Below, piece by piece: positions 47,833 through 56,889 of a stretch of DNA of 64,000 nt. The stretch comes from Anaerolinea thermolimosa. GTDB taxonomy: Bacteria; Chloroflexota; Anaerolineae; Anaerolineales; Anaerolineaceae. Location of the stretch: assembly GCF_001050195.2 (NCBI RefSeq), contig NZ_DF967965.1, positions 2,999,276 through 3,063,275 of the forward strand, in the 5' to 3' direction. Position numbers and translations under genes: made by a program. The notes under the pieces are model-generated. The model was not told where the DNA came from and made no database searches. It saw only the letters and a list, made by a program, of their open reading frames with translations. The stretch's first letter is position 1. Each line of letters opens with the position of its first letter.

Positions 47833-48846
47833 TCAAAACATATCCGCAAAAACCTGCACTACTTCCGGGTCAAATTGTGACCCGGCGTTTTCCTGAAGGT
47901 AACCGAGCACCCGGTCAACCGACCAGGCTTCAGGTCGGTACACCCGTGGATGCGAAAGTGCGTCCCACACATCCACCACTGCAAAGAGGCGCGCCGCAAG
48001 TGGGATTTTTTCTCCAGAAAGCTGGCACGGATATCCCTTCCCATCCCAGCGTTCATGATGCCCGTAGGGGATGGAGAGAGCCGGGCGCAGATATTCGATA
48101 TCCCGCAGCAGTTGATAGGCATAAACGGGATGCATCTTCATCAGCGCCCACTCTTCTTCGGTTAATTTTGCCGGTTTGAGCAGAATGCTATCCGGAATGG
48201 CCATTTTCCCGATATCGTGTAACAACGCCCCGTGCCGGATATGAGGAATATGATCCAGGCCGAATCCCAACTTCAGTGCAAGGTCTACCGCCATCGCCGT
48301 AACCCGGCGCGAATGCCCTTCGGTCTCCAGATCACGCAGTTCCAGTGCCCTTGCCCAGCCCTGCAGCGTGGCCGAATACGATTGTTCCAGGCTCAGGTGC
48401 GCTTCTGCCAGTTCATCACGAATCGTATGCCATTCGACCAGGCTTTCTACCGAAAGGTATGTCAGAACCCGCCCCCTGCAAATCACCCGCTCAGGCATGA
48501 ACCGCACCGGCAAACGTATTCCATCCGCCGCTTGAAGCTCCAGGTCCACAGGTTCGACTGCCCCTTCGGTATAATCCAGCAGCTCGATCAACGCGCTGAA
48601 GTGATCGCGGATATCCTCCGGAATGAACTTTCCAACCTCACTCCCCTTCATATCATCAGGGGTGGCCATGCCCAGCATCCGGGTAAATGCCCGGTTGGCC
48701 TCCACAATTTTCCCTTCCCTGTCCAGGATGACAACCCCATCACGGGTCAGATCAAAAACGGTTCTGTACCCGGGCAGTGGGAGCCCCTCACAGCGGGGAA
48801 TTTTGCGCCTCCGGTAGATGCGTTTTTGAAACTGGCGCTGGAGCAT
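47833..48846 (-). CDS. PAS plus HD-GYP cyclic-di-GMP phosphodiesterase-like protein
   Basis: The 337-residue protein has a PAS domain (about 28-140: TVFDLTRDGVVILDREGKIV) and a C-terminal HD-GYP domain (about 165-335). The key residues are present: HDIGK, then HPVYAYQLL, HHERWDGKGYP, and a conserved VVDVWDAL. HD-GYP enzymes hydrolyse cyclic-di-GMP and lower its level, which favours motility. The PAS may sense a small ligand or redox. CAGGGG precedes the ATG. It is the last gene of the chemotaxis operon, after cheW, so it probably tunes motility with chemotaxis. Confidence 0.93.
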   Translation of the reverse strand: MLQRQFQKRIYRRRKIPRCEGLPLPGYRTVFDLTRDGVVILDREGKIVEANRAFTRMLGMATPDDMKGSEVGKFIPEDIRDHFSALIELLDYTEGAVEPVDLELQAADGIRLPVRFMPERVICRGRVLTYLSVESLVEWHTIRDELAEAHLSLEQSYSATLQGWARALELRDLETEGHSRRVTAMAVDLALKLGFGLDHIPHIRHGALLHDIGKMAIPDSILLKPAKLTEEEWALMKMHPVYAYQLLRDIEYLRPALSIPYGHHERWDGKGYPCQLSGEKIPLAARLFAVVDVWDALSHPRVYRPEAWSVDRVLGYLQENAGSQFDPEVVQVFADMF

Positions 48847-48869
48847 GACCCCTGACTTTCTGAAAAGCC

Positions 48870-49316
48870 TCAGACGGCTTCCAACAACTCTTTTTCTTCT
48901 GCCGAAAGCACTTTATCCAGATCGAGCAGGATCACCAGCCGTTTTTCCAGTTTGGCTACACTCTTAATAAAGGCCGAATTGACCGTCATGGTCAACTGCG
49001 GAGGCGGCTCAATGGCATCCTGGGGAACACGGATGACCTGGCTTACCGCATCCACAATCAGCCCAACCTGCGTGCCATTCATGTTTGCAATGACAATGCG
49101 TGTATCGCGGGTAGGTTCCTGCGGCGGAAGGCCAAAGCGCTTGCGTAAATCAATCACCGGCACCACTGCCCCGCGTAAATTGGTAATCCCTTCCATAAAA
49201 TGTGGAGCCCGGGGCAGGCGGGTTATTTCCTGCATCTTGATAATGCCTTCGACTACTGCAATATCCACGCCGTAGGCCTCATTTTCCAGTTCAAATACAA
49301 CCAGTTGGCTTTCCAT
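48870..49316 (-). CDS. cheW: Chemotaxis coupling protein CheW
   Basis: From the ATG at 49316 (GGAGG upstream) the protein has 148 residues; the frame extends to 49340. It has LVVFELENEAYGVDIAVVEG, ITRLPRAPHFMEGITNLRGA and VVPVIDLRKRFGLP, the CheW beta-barrel pattern. CheW links the chemoreceptors to the CheA kinase. It lies after the second cheX gene. The short distance fits an operon. No receptor genes are present in the window. Confidence 0.95.
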   Translation of the reverse strand: MESQLVVFELENEAYGVDIAVVEGIIKMQEITRLPRAPHFMEGITNLRGAVVPVIDLRKRFGLPPQEPTRDTRIVIANMNGTQVGLIVDAVSQVIRVPQDAIEPPPQLTMTVNSAFIKSVAKLEKRLVILLDLDKVLSAEEKELLEAV

Positions 49317-49348
49317 GTTATCCAGACCTCCATCAAACAAGGTTAAAA

Positions 49349-49867
49349 TTATGGCACCTGAAATGCCTTTGGAATGGACAGTTGAGCGGCGCGCAGCCCG
49401 TTGGCGCTCCCCTGACGCAGGGCAAGATGAATCAGCACCGGGCCGGCCACCGTCATCAGGGGCACGATCAAACGCGGCACATCCAGCGTCGAAATGGATG
49501 CGCCCTTTCCCAGCAAAAGTGTGGGCGGGGAGATCGTCGTTTCAAACCCGGCTTCAGAGAGCTTCATGCTGGCGCGACCTGTGATCACATTTCCGATCTC
49601 GGCGACCCCACTCTGGGCCAGCCCCTGCACAGCATCAAACTTTTCACCCATAAGAATCGTGGCCAGCTTCGCACCGGTAGCCGCAGACATACTGTAAAAA
49701 ACCGTCCCCTCAACAGCCCCTACCAGCGAGAGAATCACCGTCAGATCATCCGTGAGGTAAGTCCCATTTTCCAGTTTGAGATCTCCCCGGGTAACTTCCT
49801 GGCGGGTCTCTGCGGTCAATACCTCATAAGCCGCCTCGACAAAAGGATTGAGAAATTTCACATTCAT
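49349..49867 (-). CDS. cheX: CheX-family chemotaxis phosphatase (second copy)
   Basis: From the ATG at 49867 (AAAGGAATG upstream) the protein has 172 residues, the same as the gene before it. It starts MNVKFLNPFVEAAYEVL, the CheX beginning, and has the phosphatase segment LAQSGVAEIGNVITG with the E-x-x-N motif. It ends with LIVPLMTVAGPVLIHLALRQ. CheX removes phosphate from CheY-P as a dimer. It is paralogous to the adjacent 172-residue protein, about half identical by eye. The two might act on different CheY proteins or form a heterodimer; this cannot be decided here. Confidence 0.9.
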   Translation of the reverse strand: MNVKFLNPFVEAAYEVLTAETRQEVTRGDLKLENGTYLTDDLTVILSLVGAVEGTVFYSMSAATGAKLATILMGEKFDAVQGLAQSGVAEIGNVITGRASMKLSEAGFETTISPPTLLLGKGASISTLDVPRLIVPLMTVAGPVLIHLALRQGSANGLRAAQLSIPKAFQVP

Positions 49868-49911
49868 GACTGGTTCATTCCTTTCCGTTCCGAGCAGAAC
49901 ATCCTGCCAAC

Positions 49912-50430
49912 TCAAGCTCTGGAAACAGCCAGTTTGACGAATTCTTCCGGGGCGGAATTGCTTCCGGGAGCCGCTTCTTTGAGCGCCAGATGGACCATCA
50001 GGTTACCATAAGCGGTCTCCAGGGGCACCACGATGCGCGGGAAATCCAGGGTTGAGACCTGAACATTCTTCCCGATGATCACCATCGGGGGAGAAATGTT
50101 CGATTGATACCCCGCCTGAGAGAACTTGACCGTTGCAGCTCCGCTGATCACGTTCCCAAGTTCCGCCACCCCGCTCTGGGCCAGCGAATCAAATTCTGTA
50201 AACTCCTGCCCCAGGATACGTGAAACAAAATTCAGGCTGGTCTCAATGGGCATTCCGTACATTACCACGCCGTATACTTGGCCGACCAGATGGATTAAAA
50301 CCGTCACATCATCGGTGGTCAGGGCTGACTTTTGCAGTGTCAGTTCTCCCCGCGTGGGTTCTGCACCGATTTCCTTCTTGAGAACCTCGCTGGCTGCCAG
50401 CAAAAAAGGGTTAAGAAACTGTACATTCAT
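49912..50430 (-). CDS. cheX: CheX-family chemotaxis phosphatase (first copy)
   Basis: The 172-residue protein starts MNVQFLNPFLLAASEVL and has the CheX segment LAQSGVAELGNVISGAATVK with the E-x-x-N catalytic pair intact. It ends with IVVPLETAYGNLMVHLALKE. The start has AAGGAG. It is the first of two tandem CheX-like genes 44 bases apart and follows the HDOD gene. CheX dephosphorylates CheY-P. In this operon CheC is also present, giving three candidate CheY phosphatases. Confidence 0.9.
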   Translation of the reverse strand: MNVQFLNPFLLAASEVLKKEIGAEPTRGELTLQKSALTTDDVTVLIHLVGQVYGVVMYGMPIETSLNFVSRILGQEFTEFDSLAQSGVAELGNVISGAATVKFSQAGYQSNISPPMVIIGKNVQVSTLDFPRIVVPLETAYGNLMVHLALKEAAPGSNSAPEEFVKLAVSRA

Positions 50431-50455
50431 TCGATGTTCACTCCTTCCTGGTTTG

Positions 50456-51316
50456 CTACCATCCCGGGGCCCGATCGCTGAGGAAGAGCTCAGCCAAATA
50501 GATTTGATCAGTGACCTGCCTGATCAGTTCCTCCATTTCACTTTCCTCAAAACCCAGCAAATCCAGGGCTTCCCCTTCTAACCTGTATCGTAAACCATCC
50601 ACTCCTACACCCACCCCCAGCATCATCATGGCAGCATCTGCCACGTGCACTGCGGCCACCATCTCCCGATATTGCGAAGCCGTGGCTGGCTGATGATGAT
50701 GAGCAATGGCTGTGATCAATTCGTCCGGCAGGTGCCAGCGGCGGCCAATCTCTGCTCCCAGCAAAGCGTGATCAATGCCAAAATACTGTCGTTCCATCTC
50801 CAGGAAAGAACCATGCAGCCACTCGCCAGCCTCGGCCTGAACACCGCGCAATAATTTTTCGAAGGGTAATTTGCCGATGTCACAGAGTAAGCCCGCGTAA
50901 TACACCTCATCGGTGCCCTTCCACCGGCGTTTCTCAAAGATCCAGCGCGCCCCAATCGCCACCCCAAGCGCGTGCCGCCACAGGGCGCCTCCGGGCAGAG
51001 CATAACCCGGCAGAGGACGGCTGAGGTACCCGGCAACGGTCGAAGCCAGAAGCATATCGCGCACAGCATTACTGCCCAGCACCATTACGGCCTGATGAAC
51101 CGTCACCACACGCCCCGGAAGCCCGTAGAAAGCAGAATTGGCCATTCGCAACACCAGACCACTCAACACCTGATCAACCGCCAGAACCGCCGCCACTTCG
51201 CCCATGTTAACCTCGGGATCGCGGATCAGTTGCAGGGCTTTCTGGGCAGCCTGCGGCATGGGAGGGAGCTCACCTGCGGCGCGGATTAACTGCTCTAGGG
51301 TTACCTTCATGGCCAT
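50456..51316 (-). CDS. HDOD-domain protein in the chemotaxis operon
   Basis: The 286-residue protein has the HDOD pattern: GELPPMPQAAQKALQLIRDP, VDQVLSGLVLRMANSAFYGL, and VTVHQAVMVLGSNAVRDMLL. HD-like residues appear later, GLLCDIGKLPFE and then LITAIAHHHQP. HDOD proteins are regulatory relatives of HD hydrolases often found next to signalling genes. Whether it keeps hydrolase activity is unclear. Its ATG directly follows the cheR stop, so the two are co-translated. A role in linking chemotaxis and cyclic-di-GMP is possible given the HD-GYP gene at the operon end. Confidence 0.9.
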   Translation of the reverse strand: MAMKVTLEQLIRAAGELPPMPQAAQKALQLIRDPEVNMGEVAAVLAVDQVLSGLVLRMANSAFYGLPGRVVTVHQAVMVLGSNAVRDMLLASTVAGYLSRPLPGYALPGGALWRHALGVAIGARWIFEKRRWKGTDEVYYAGLLCDIGKLPFEKLLRGVQAEAGEWLHGSFLEMERQYFGIDHALLGAEIGRRWHLPDELITAIAHHHQPATASQYREMVAAVHVADAAMMMLGVGVGVDGLRYRLEGEALDLLGFEESEMEELIRQVTDQIYLAELFLSDRAPGW

Positions 51317-52123
51317 TTACCCACCGATCTTTCTGTAAAAAGAAATCCCAAAGTTCTGCAGGCCCACTTCTGCCGGATGAGGGATGATCTCGGTACCACC
51401 CAGAAAAAGGACCCCTCCCGGGCGCAGAGCCGCCTGGAACTTCCGGTAGAGCATATTCTTCGCCTCGTTGGTGAAGTAGATCACAACATTCCGGCACACG
51501 ATCAGGTCAAAACCCGTTTCGAAGCGATCCGTAAAAAGATCCTGTTCTCTGAAGGTGACCCGCTGCACCAGTTCGGCTCTAACGTAGTTTTGCGCCTTCG
51601 AATCGATGTACCGGGTTCGTTGTTGGGGGGTGAGGTTACGAATTTCATCGGTCGTATACGGGCCGCCAGCGCGGGCTTTCTGGAGCGCTCCCCGGTCGAT
51701 ATCCGTCGCCAGAATCCAGTGTTTCCGGTGCGGCGCCACCTCGTCGAGAAGGATTGCCAGGGTATAGGCCTCGACGCCGGTTGAACAACCCGCACTCCAG
51801 ACGCGCAGGCCCACCGGAGATTGCTCCAGCAAAGCGGGCAGCACTTCGCGTTTCAACGTAGCCCAGCGCTCCGGGTCTCGAAAGAACTCGGTGACGTTAA
51901 TGGTCAAATAATCACGCAGGCGCTGTTGCTCTTCGGGGTTGGAAGCCACATAATGAAAGTAATCTCGCCATGAAGAGCGTTGAGACCGCACCAGCCAGGA
52001 ATCAAGACGGCGTTTCATTTGCTCGTCTTTGTAATAATCCAGGTCAATGGCGAGCAACTTCTTGATCGACGACTTAACCAGAGCGTACGTGTCTGATTCC
52101 ATTCCCACCAATCCCCTATCCAT
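51317..52123 (-). CDS. cheR: Chemotaxis protein methyltransferase CheR
   Basis: I chose the ATG at 52123, which overlaps the end of cheB by 8 bases and has AGGA eight bases upstream (268 residues). The internal ATG at 52102 is the other likely start; the longest frame, to 52195, overlaps too far. It has the N-terminal helical domain (SSIKKLLAIDLDYYKDEQM), then LTINVTEFFRDPERW. The SAM-binding segment is VWSAGCSTGVEAYTLAI, followed by ILATDIDRGALQKA. CheR adds methyl groups to receptor glutamates. No receptor with the pentapeptide is seen here. Confidence 0.95.
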   Translation of the reverse strand: MDRGLVGMESDTYALVKSSIKKLLAIDLDYYKDEQMKRRLDSWLVRSQRSSWRDYFHYVASNPEEQQRLRDYLTINVTEFFRDPERWATLKREVLPALLEQSPVGLRVWSAGCSTGVEAYTLAILLDEVAPHRKHWILATDIDRGALQKARAGGPYTTDEIRNLTPQQRTRYIDSKAQNYVRAELVQRVTFREQDLFTDRFETGFDLIVCRNVVIYFTNEAKNMLYRKFQAALRPGGVLFLGGTEIIPHPAEVGLQNFGISFYRKIGG

Positions 52124-53201
52124 TCCGAGATTCCTGGACCAGCTGTTCGATTCGTGAGGCCACTTCGGGCAAGGGCAGGATAAAATCAGCCGCACCGGCT
52201 TCTACCACACTGCGCGGCATTCCCCAGACCACACTCGTCGATTCATGTTCTGCAATGACTCGCCCGCCCATACTGTGCAACAGGGTTGCCCCATTCGTCC
52301 CATCACTGCCCATGCCGGTCAGAATAACTGCAATCACCGAGCGCCCCAGACGTTGAATCAATGAGATCAGTGTCACGTCCACTGCCGGGCGAACACCGTG
52401 CACGGTGGGGTTCTGGTTGAGCGTCACCTGCAGGTTCTCATCGAAAAGCATGTGAAACCCTCCCGGCGCGAGCAGTGCCTGACCAACCAGCAAAGAGTCA
52501 CCGGGCTGGGCTTCTTTCACCTTGAGCTTTGAGAGCGAATCCAGGCGCTCGGCCAGTGAATGTGTGAACCCTGCCGGCATGTGCTGCACAATCACCACTG
52601 CCGCTGGCAGATCGGCGGGCAACGCAGGCACCACTTCATGAAGCGCCCGCGGCCCACCTGTGGACGTCCCGATCAATACCACCGGCTCATGATGCTTCAG
52701 GGGGCGCCCGCCGCCTTTTGGCGCCGCTTCAACGACCGGGGCAGGGGGTTTTCTCGCCAGTAAAGACACCGGCCGGATGTGCGCTGAAGCCGCCCGTAAA
52801 ATCTTCTGCGCGGCCTCATCCAGCACAGAGCGAATATTCACGTTGCTGGTCGGTTTGGTTACAAAATCTACCGCGCCCAGTGTAAGGGCCTGAATGGTCT
52901 CTGCGGCTCCTTCCCGGGTCATACTGCTGAGCATCACCACTGGCCGTGGGAACCTCTGCATAATCTCCCGCAGGGTAGAAAGACCATCCAAACGGGGCAT
53001 TTCCACGTCCAGCGTAACCACGTCGGGATCCAAACGCGGAATCAGATCGAGGGCTTCCCTCCCATCCCGGGCGGCTCCCACCACCTGGAGATCAGGCCGT
53101 TCGTTGAGGTACTGGCTGATCGAGTAGCGCATGAACGCCGAATCATCCACTACCAGAACCCGGACAGGCCGGGGAAGAGAAGGCTGGACAGGAACTGCCA
53201 T
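52116..53201 (-). CDS. cheB: Chemotaxis response regulator and protein-glutamate methylesterase CheB
   Basis: The 361-residue protein has a receiver domain with D19/D20 and phospho-acceptor D65 (VVTLDVEMPRLDG), then a linker. The methylesterase domain follows with the catalytic serine near 180 (IGTSTGGPRAL), histidine near 207 (VQHMPAGFT) and aspartate near 300 (TGMGSDGTNG). It removes methyl groups from receptors and deamidates glutamines when phosphorylated by CheA. AAGGC precedes the start weakly. It lies between cheY and cheR. All key residues are present. Confidence 0.96.
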   Translation of the reverse strand: MAVPVQPSLPRPVRVLVVDDSAFMRYSISQYLNERPDLQVVGAARDGREALDLIPRLDPDVVTLDVEMPRLDGLSTLREIMQRFPRPVVMLSSMTREGAAETIQALTLGAVDFVTKPTSNVNIRSVLDEAAQKILRAASAHIRPVSLLARKPPAPVVEAAPKGGGRPLKHHEPVVLIGTSTGGPRALHEVVPALPADLPAAVVIVQHMPAGFTHSLAERLDSLSKLKVKEAQPGDSLLVGQALLAPGGFHMLFDENLQVTLNQNPTVHGVRPAVDVTLISLIQRLGRSVIAVILTGMGSDGTNGATLLHSMGGRVIAEHESTSVVWGMPRSVVEAGAADFILPLPEVASRIEQLVQESRNG

Positions 53202-53210
53202 ACGATGCCT

Positions 53211-53567
53211 TTACCCGACCAGCTTCTGAATGGCACTCATTACCCGTTCGCGTTCAAAGGGTTTGACGATAAAATCGCGTGCCCCCGATTTGACCGCTTC
53301 CAGAACCACCGATTCTTGCCCCAGCGCAGTCAACATGACCACACGCGCCTGTGGATCAAACTTACGAATTTCCTTGAGCGCCGTCAGACCGTCCATTTCT
53401 GGCATGGTCACATCCATCAGCACCACGTCGGGTTTCACCTCTTTGTAGGTGTTCAACGCCTTCAGCCCATTTTCGGCCTCGAAGACTTCAAAACCATCCC
53501 CACTTAACATTTTGGTGATGCGCACCCTCAGAAATTCTGCATCATCCACGATCAAAATTTTAGCCAT
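53211..53567 (-). CDS. cheY: Chemotaxis response regulator CheY
   Basis: From the ATG at 53567 (AGGAGG upstream) the protein has 118 residues and is a single receiver domain. D8/D9 (LIVDDA), phospho-acceptor D52 (VVLMDVTMPEMDG), T80 (VMLTALG) and K102 (FIVKPFE) are all in place. Phosphorylated CheY binds the motor switch and changes rotation. Its place between cheD and cheB in the chemotaxis operon supports the name. It would be the target of CheC and the two CheX proteins. Confidence 0.95.
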   Translation of the reverse strand: MAKILIVDDAEFLRVRITKMLSGDGFEVFEAENGLKALNTYKEVKPDVVLMDVTMPEMDGLTALKEIRKFDPQARVVMLTALGQESVVLEAVKSGARDFIVKPFERERVMSAIQKLVG

Positions 53568-53586
53568 TACCCATCCTCCTGGAGAC

Positions 53587-54072
53587 TTAAAGTTCCTGTT
53601 CCTTTCCATTCAAAATACGCACCGTCATCCGCCCATCAGCTACATACAGACGTACAGTTCGCCCAAGGTTACCGCCCACATCTTTGGCCTTGAGGACAAT
53701 GCCCAGCCGCTGAAAGGTACGCAGCGCCGCTTCGACATTGCGGTTGCCAATATCAAAGGTGTGCGATACTCCCGAAGCCAGGAGCATGTTCGCCCCTCCA
53801 GCCATCCGAAAGATGGAGCGCCGGGGGTCGGCGCCCCTGCGTTCCATCTCATGAATAAGTCCTTCGATCCCGCTATCCACGAATCGCGCCGAATCGGGCT
53901 CAGCGCCATTCATACGCTGGGGTAAAACCGCGTGAATCATCCCGCAAAGCCGGCGCACCGGGTCGTACATGCTGATCCCTAAACAGGAGCCCAGCCCGTA
54001 AGCCACAAGAACGTCCGCCGGATCTGCGCTGATCACGCGTTCACCGAGCCCAACATTGATCGGGTCATTCAT
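53587..54072 (-). CDS. cheD: Chemoreceptor glutamine deamidase CheD
   Basis: The 161-residue protein has the catalytic cysteine in VAYGLGSCLGISMYD and the histidine in CGMIHAVLP, followed by RFVDSGIEGLIHEMERRGAD and IGNRNVEAALRTFQRLGI. CheD deamidates receptor glutamines and binds CheC, which increases the CheC phosphatase activity. Its ATG overlaps the cheC stop by four bases (ATGA), consistent with a CheC-CheD complex. All active-site residues are present. Confidence 0.95.
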   Translation of the reverse strand: MNDPINVGLGERVISADPADVLVAYGLGSCLGISMYDPVRRLCGMIHAVLPQRMNGAEPDSARFVDSGIEGLIHEMERRGADPRRSIFRMAGGANMLLASGVSHTFDIGNRNVEAALRTFQRLGIVLKAKDVGGNLGRTVRLYVADGRMTVRILNGKEQEL

Positions 54073-54686
54073 GATTCCGCAGACACCCCGTTCCTGAATG
54101 TTTTTAAAGTCGTCGGGTCAGGGATAACCCAGAAATTCGTTTCCACCGAGCGCTCCCCATCGATAAACTCAGCCTGCATCAGAATGACACTTTCGGTCAC
54201 ACCTCCGGTCGTCGCAATGATGACATCCAGAATGGCGCCTACCATATCCACAATAACCGCTGGCGGTGTAGGCCGCACGGAAGTTCCGGTAAGGTTAGCC
54301 ACTGCATTGAGGAAAAACGTGCCGGTTAAGTTGCCCACTTCTCCGAGTGCTGAACGCTCCAGAGAACCCAGCTGTGTCGTCGTACCGGCAGGGACGTCCA
54401 TCAATAAATCCACCAGCTCCAGCCCCTTGTGAAAGGGGATGATCAACATGATCTGCCCGGCTATATCTCCTTCGGCGCGCAGATAAATGCCGATGGCTTC
54501 GCTTTCAGGGCCACCCACGTAACGCGGGATTTCCAGAATGGGTACCACCCGCACCACCGGGTTCAGAACCTGAATCTGATGTCCCAGCAGGCTGGAGAAC
54601 CCACGTGCCGCGTTGTGGATGCCTGCTCCGGCAACTGCATGAAGGGTCTTGAGAAGGTCTTCGTCAAAATGGGTCGAATCGAGCAT
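54069..54686 (-). CDS. cheC: CheY-P phosphatase CheC
   Basis: The 205-residue protein has the CheC layout. The second phosphatase motif is intact in ALGEVGNLTGTFFLNAVAN (E-x-x-N). The first, AGAGIHNAARGFSSLLG, lacks the glutamate, so only one active site is likely functional. The C-terminal TTGGVTESVILMQAEF is usual. CheC removes phosphate from CheY-P and is activated by CheD, coded by the overlapping next gene. GGGAG precedes the start. CheC rather than CheX is favoured because of length and the cheD neighbour. Confidence 0.92.
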   Translation of the reverse strand: MLDSTHFDEDLLKTLHAVAGAGIHNAARGFSSLLGHQIQVLNPVVRVVPILEIPRYVGGPESEAIGIYLRAEGDIAGQIMLIIPFHKGLELVDLLMDVPAGTTTQLGSLERSALGEVGNLTGTFFLNAVANLTGTSVRPTPPAVIVDMVGAILDVIIATTGGVTESVILMQAEFIDGERSVETNFWVIPDPTTLKTFRNGVSAES

Positions 54687-54698
54687 ACTTACTCCCTG

Positions 54699-56696
54699 CT
54701 AATGAATCCCGAAAAACCGCAACAGGCCAGGCACATCCACAATGAGCGCCACCTTGCCATCTCCCAGAATCGCCGCGCTCGAGATACCCGGGATCTCCCC
54801 CACCACCGCGCCAAGCGATTTCACCACCACTTCTTCTTCTCCGATCAGGGTGTCTACCACCAGGCCCACGCGCTGTTTGCCCGAATGCACCACCACCGCA
54901 TAGGTATACTTCTCGGAAAGGGGACGTTTTTCCTGAACGCCAAACAGGGCCTTGAGGTCGATCAGTGCCAGCACACTCCCGCGCAACATGGTGACCGGCT
55001 GACCTCGAATGGTGCGAATCTCTTCCCGCGAGAGGCGAAGCGTCTCGGTGATCATCACCAGAGGAATGGCAAAAACCACCCCGTTCACCCGCACCAGCAG
55101 CGTGGGAACAATCGCCAGGGTGAGGGGTAAAGAAATCTGGAAGGTCGTTCCCTCTCCCTTTTTCGTCTCAACCTGGATCGATCCATTTACATGCTGGATG
55201 TTGGTATGAACGATATCCATTCCCACCCCACGCCCGGAAATATCGGTAACCTTTTCGGCCGTGGAGAAGCCGGGCATGAAGATCAGATCAACCGCCTGAT
55301 CATCGCTCAATGCGGCAACTTCTTCTGCACTCAACAAACCTTTTTGGACTGCCGCTTTGCGCAGTTTGTCAGGGTCTATACCGCGTCCATCATCGCTCAC
55401 GGTCAGCAGAATCCGCCCCTGTTCATGCCGCGCTGTGAGGGTAATCGTCCCCCGTGGGGGCTTTCCGGCAGCAATGCGCTCTTCAGGCATTTCAATCCCA
55501 TGATCCACCGAATTACGCACCAGATGGATCAACGGGTCATTGATTTCTTCCAGCATGGAACGATCCAGCTCAGTATCTTCTCCATAAATCACAAGATCAA
55601 TCTGTTTGCCTGTTTTTTGCGCCATATCGCGCACCATGCGCGGAAATTTATGGAACACACTCCCCACAGGCAACATGCGGATACTCATCACCTCTTCCTG
55701 AAGCTGATCGGTGATCCGCCCGAGATGGGTTACCGTTTCAGCCAGCCGATCCACAGTGCTGTTCCCGCGCTTTTCCTGTTCGAAGTAAGCGCGGAGCTGA
55801 TACAGGTGATTGCGGTCAGTGATCAGTTCACCCACCAGGTTCATCAATTTATCGAGGCGTTCCACGCTGGTACGCACGGTCATTTCGGCCGTATTTTTAT
55901 GACCATTTCCACGCCCCCCTGCGCCCGTGTCAGGCCGGGCTTCCCGAGCCATTGAAGGCTTCTGGCCGTTATGCCCTTCGACCTGACCATTAATTTGGAT
56001 GTTGAACACCTCTGAAATTTGAGCCACACGCCGGGCAACTTCCGCCGGTTCTACGCGGGTGGCCAGCCGCGCCCGAAAGACCTGAACCGGAGCCGCCGTT
56101 TCAATCTGATCGAGGGTGGGCGACATTTCAAGAATTTCCCCAACCTCCTGCAGAGTCATCATCACCTGGAACGCACGCGCTGCCGAGGCCACACTGGACG
56201 GGTCGATGTGCACCTCAACACTCAAAGAATCATTGTCAGAGCTTGCCACACCTTCTACGGAGTGGGCCGGAGGTGGGTCTTCCTGGCCGGTGGTTTCTCC
56301 GATTTTCCCGTTCACCCTCTCAAATTCCTCCACCAGCCGTTCCACATCCACATCGCAGGCCTCTCCCGTAATCACCTCGTCACGCAAAAGACGCAATCCG
56401 TCCACGGCGTCAAGGCAAAGGTCAACCAGTGGAGTGGTAATGTGGCACATCCCCTTACGCACCGAATCGAAAACCGTCTCCAGGGCATGGGTCAGATCGG
56501 TCATCCGGTGGTGGCCGATAATCCCGGCCATGCCCTTGAGGGTATGCGCCGCCCGAAACGCCGACTGGAGCAGTTCCGGACGTTCTTCAGCCTGTTCAAG
56601 CTGAACCAGAATTTCATCCAGCGTTTGCAAGTGTTCATCTACCTCGGCCAGGAAGATGGGTAATTCATCCTGACTGATATCGAAGGCAAGCTCCAT
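54699..56696 (-). CDS. cheA: Chemotaxis histidine kinase CheA
   Basis: From the ATG at 56696 (GGAAGGGAA upstream) the protein has 665 residues; the frame extends to 56771. The P1 domain has the phosphorylated histidine H51 in RAAHTLKGMAGIIGHH. A P2-like segment lies in the middle, then the P3 dimerisation helices (RTSVERLDKLMNLVGELITD). The P4 kinase has LIHLVRNSVDHGIEMPEERI, VSDDGRGIDPDKL and GRGVGMDIV, and the P5 CheW-like end follows. CheA receives receptor signals and phosphorylates CheY and CheB. It is the first gene after a strong terminator, so it must have its own promoter, which I could not place. Confidence 0.97.
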   Translation of the reverse strand: MELAFDISQDELPIFLAEVDEHLQTLDEILVQLEQAEERPELLQSAFRAAHTLKGMAGIIGHHRMTDLTHALETVFDSVRKGMCHITTPLVDLCLDAVDGLRLLRDEVITGEACDVDVERLVEEFERVNGKIGETTGQEDPPPAHSVEGVASSDNDSLSVEVHIDPSSVASAARAFQVMMTLQEVGEILEMSPTLDQIETAAPVQVFRARLATRVEPAEVARRVAQISEVFNIQINGQVEGHNGQKPSMAREARPDTGAGGRGNGHKNTAEMTVRTSVERLDKLMNLVGELITDRNHLYQLRAYFEQEKRGNSTVDRLAETVTHLGRITDQLQEEVMSIRMLPVGSVFHKFPRMVRDMAQKTGKQIDLVIYGEDTELDRSMLEEINDPLIHLVRNSVDHGIEMPEERIAAGKPPRGTITLTARHEQGRILLTVSDDGRGIDPDKLRKAAVQKGLLSAEEVAALSDDQAVDLIFMPGFSTAEKVTDISGRGVGMDIVHTNIQHVNGSIQVETKKGEGTTFQISLPLTLAIVPTLLVRVNGVVFAIPLVMITETLRLSREEIRTIRGQPVTMLRGSVLALIDLKALFGVQEKRPLSEKYTYAVVVHSGKQRVGLVVDTLIGEEEVVVKSLGAVVGEIPGISSAAILGDGKVALIVDVPGLLRFFGIH

Positions 56697-56824
56697 AGGT
56701 TCCCTTCCTCTTTTCCAGGCCTCTCTCTCGCCCGCAATCGTTGCCTGATTTGGCCTCGCTAAAGATAGCACAGCCAGAAGGGTATCTCAGTAAACAAACC
56801 GTAAAATCAAGCCAAAGAACCCAT

Positions 56825-56862
56825 GAAAAAAAACAAACCCCCATCCATGTTCAGGATGGGGG
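56825..56862 (-). terminator. Strong rho-independent terminator after csrA
   Basis: On the minus strand a 9-bp stem, CCCCCATCC with GGATGGGGG (7-base loop), is followed by TTTGTTTTTTTT. It ends the flhF-fliA-flg-csrA transcript before cheA. Confidence 0.92.
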
Positions 56863-56889
56863 AAGTGCTCGCGTTAAAAAAACAACCAG

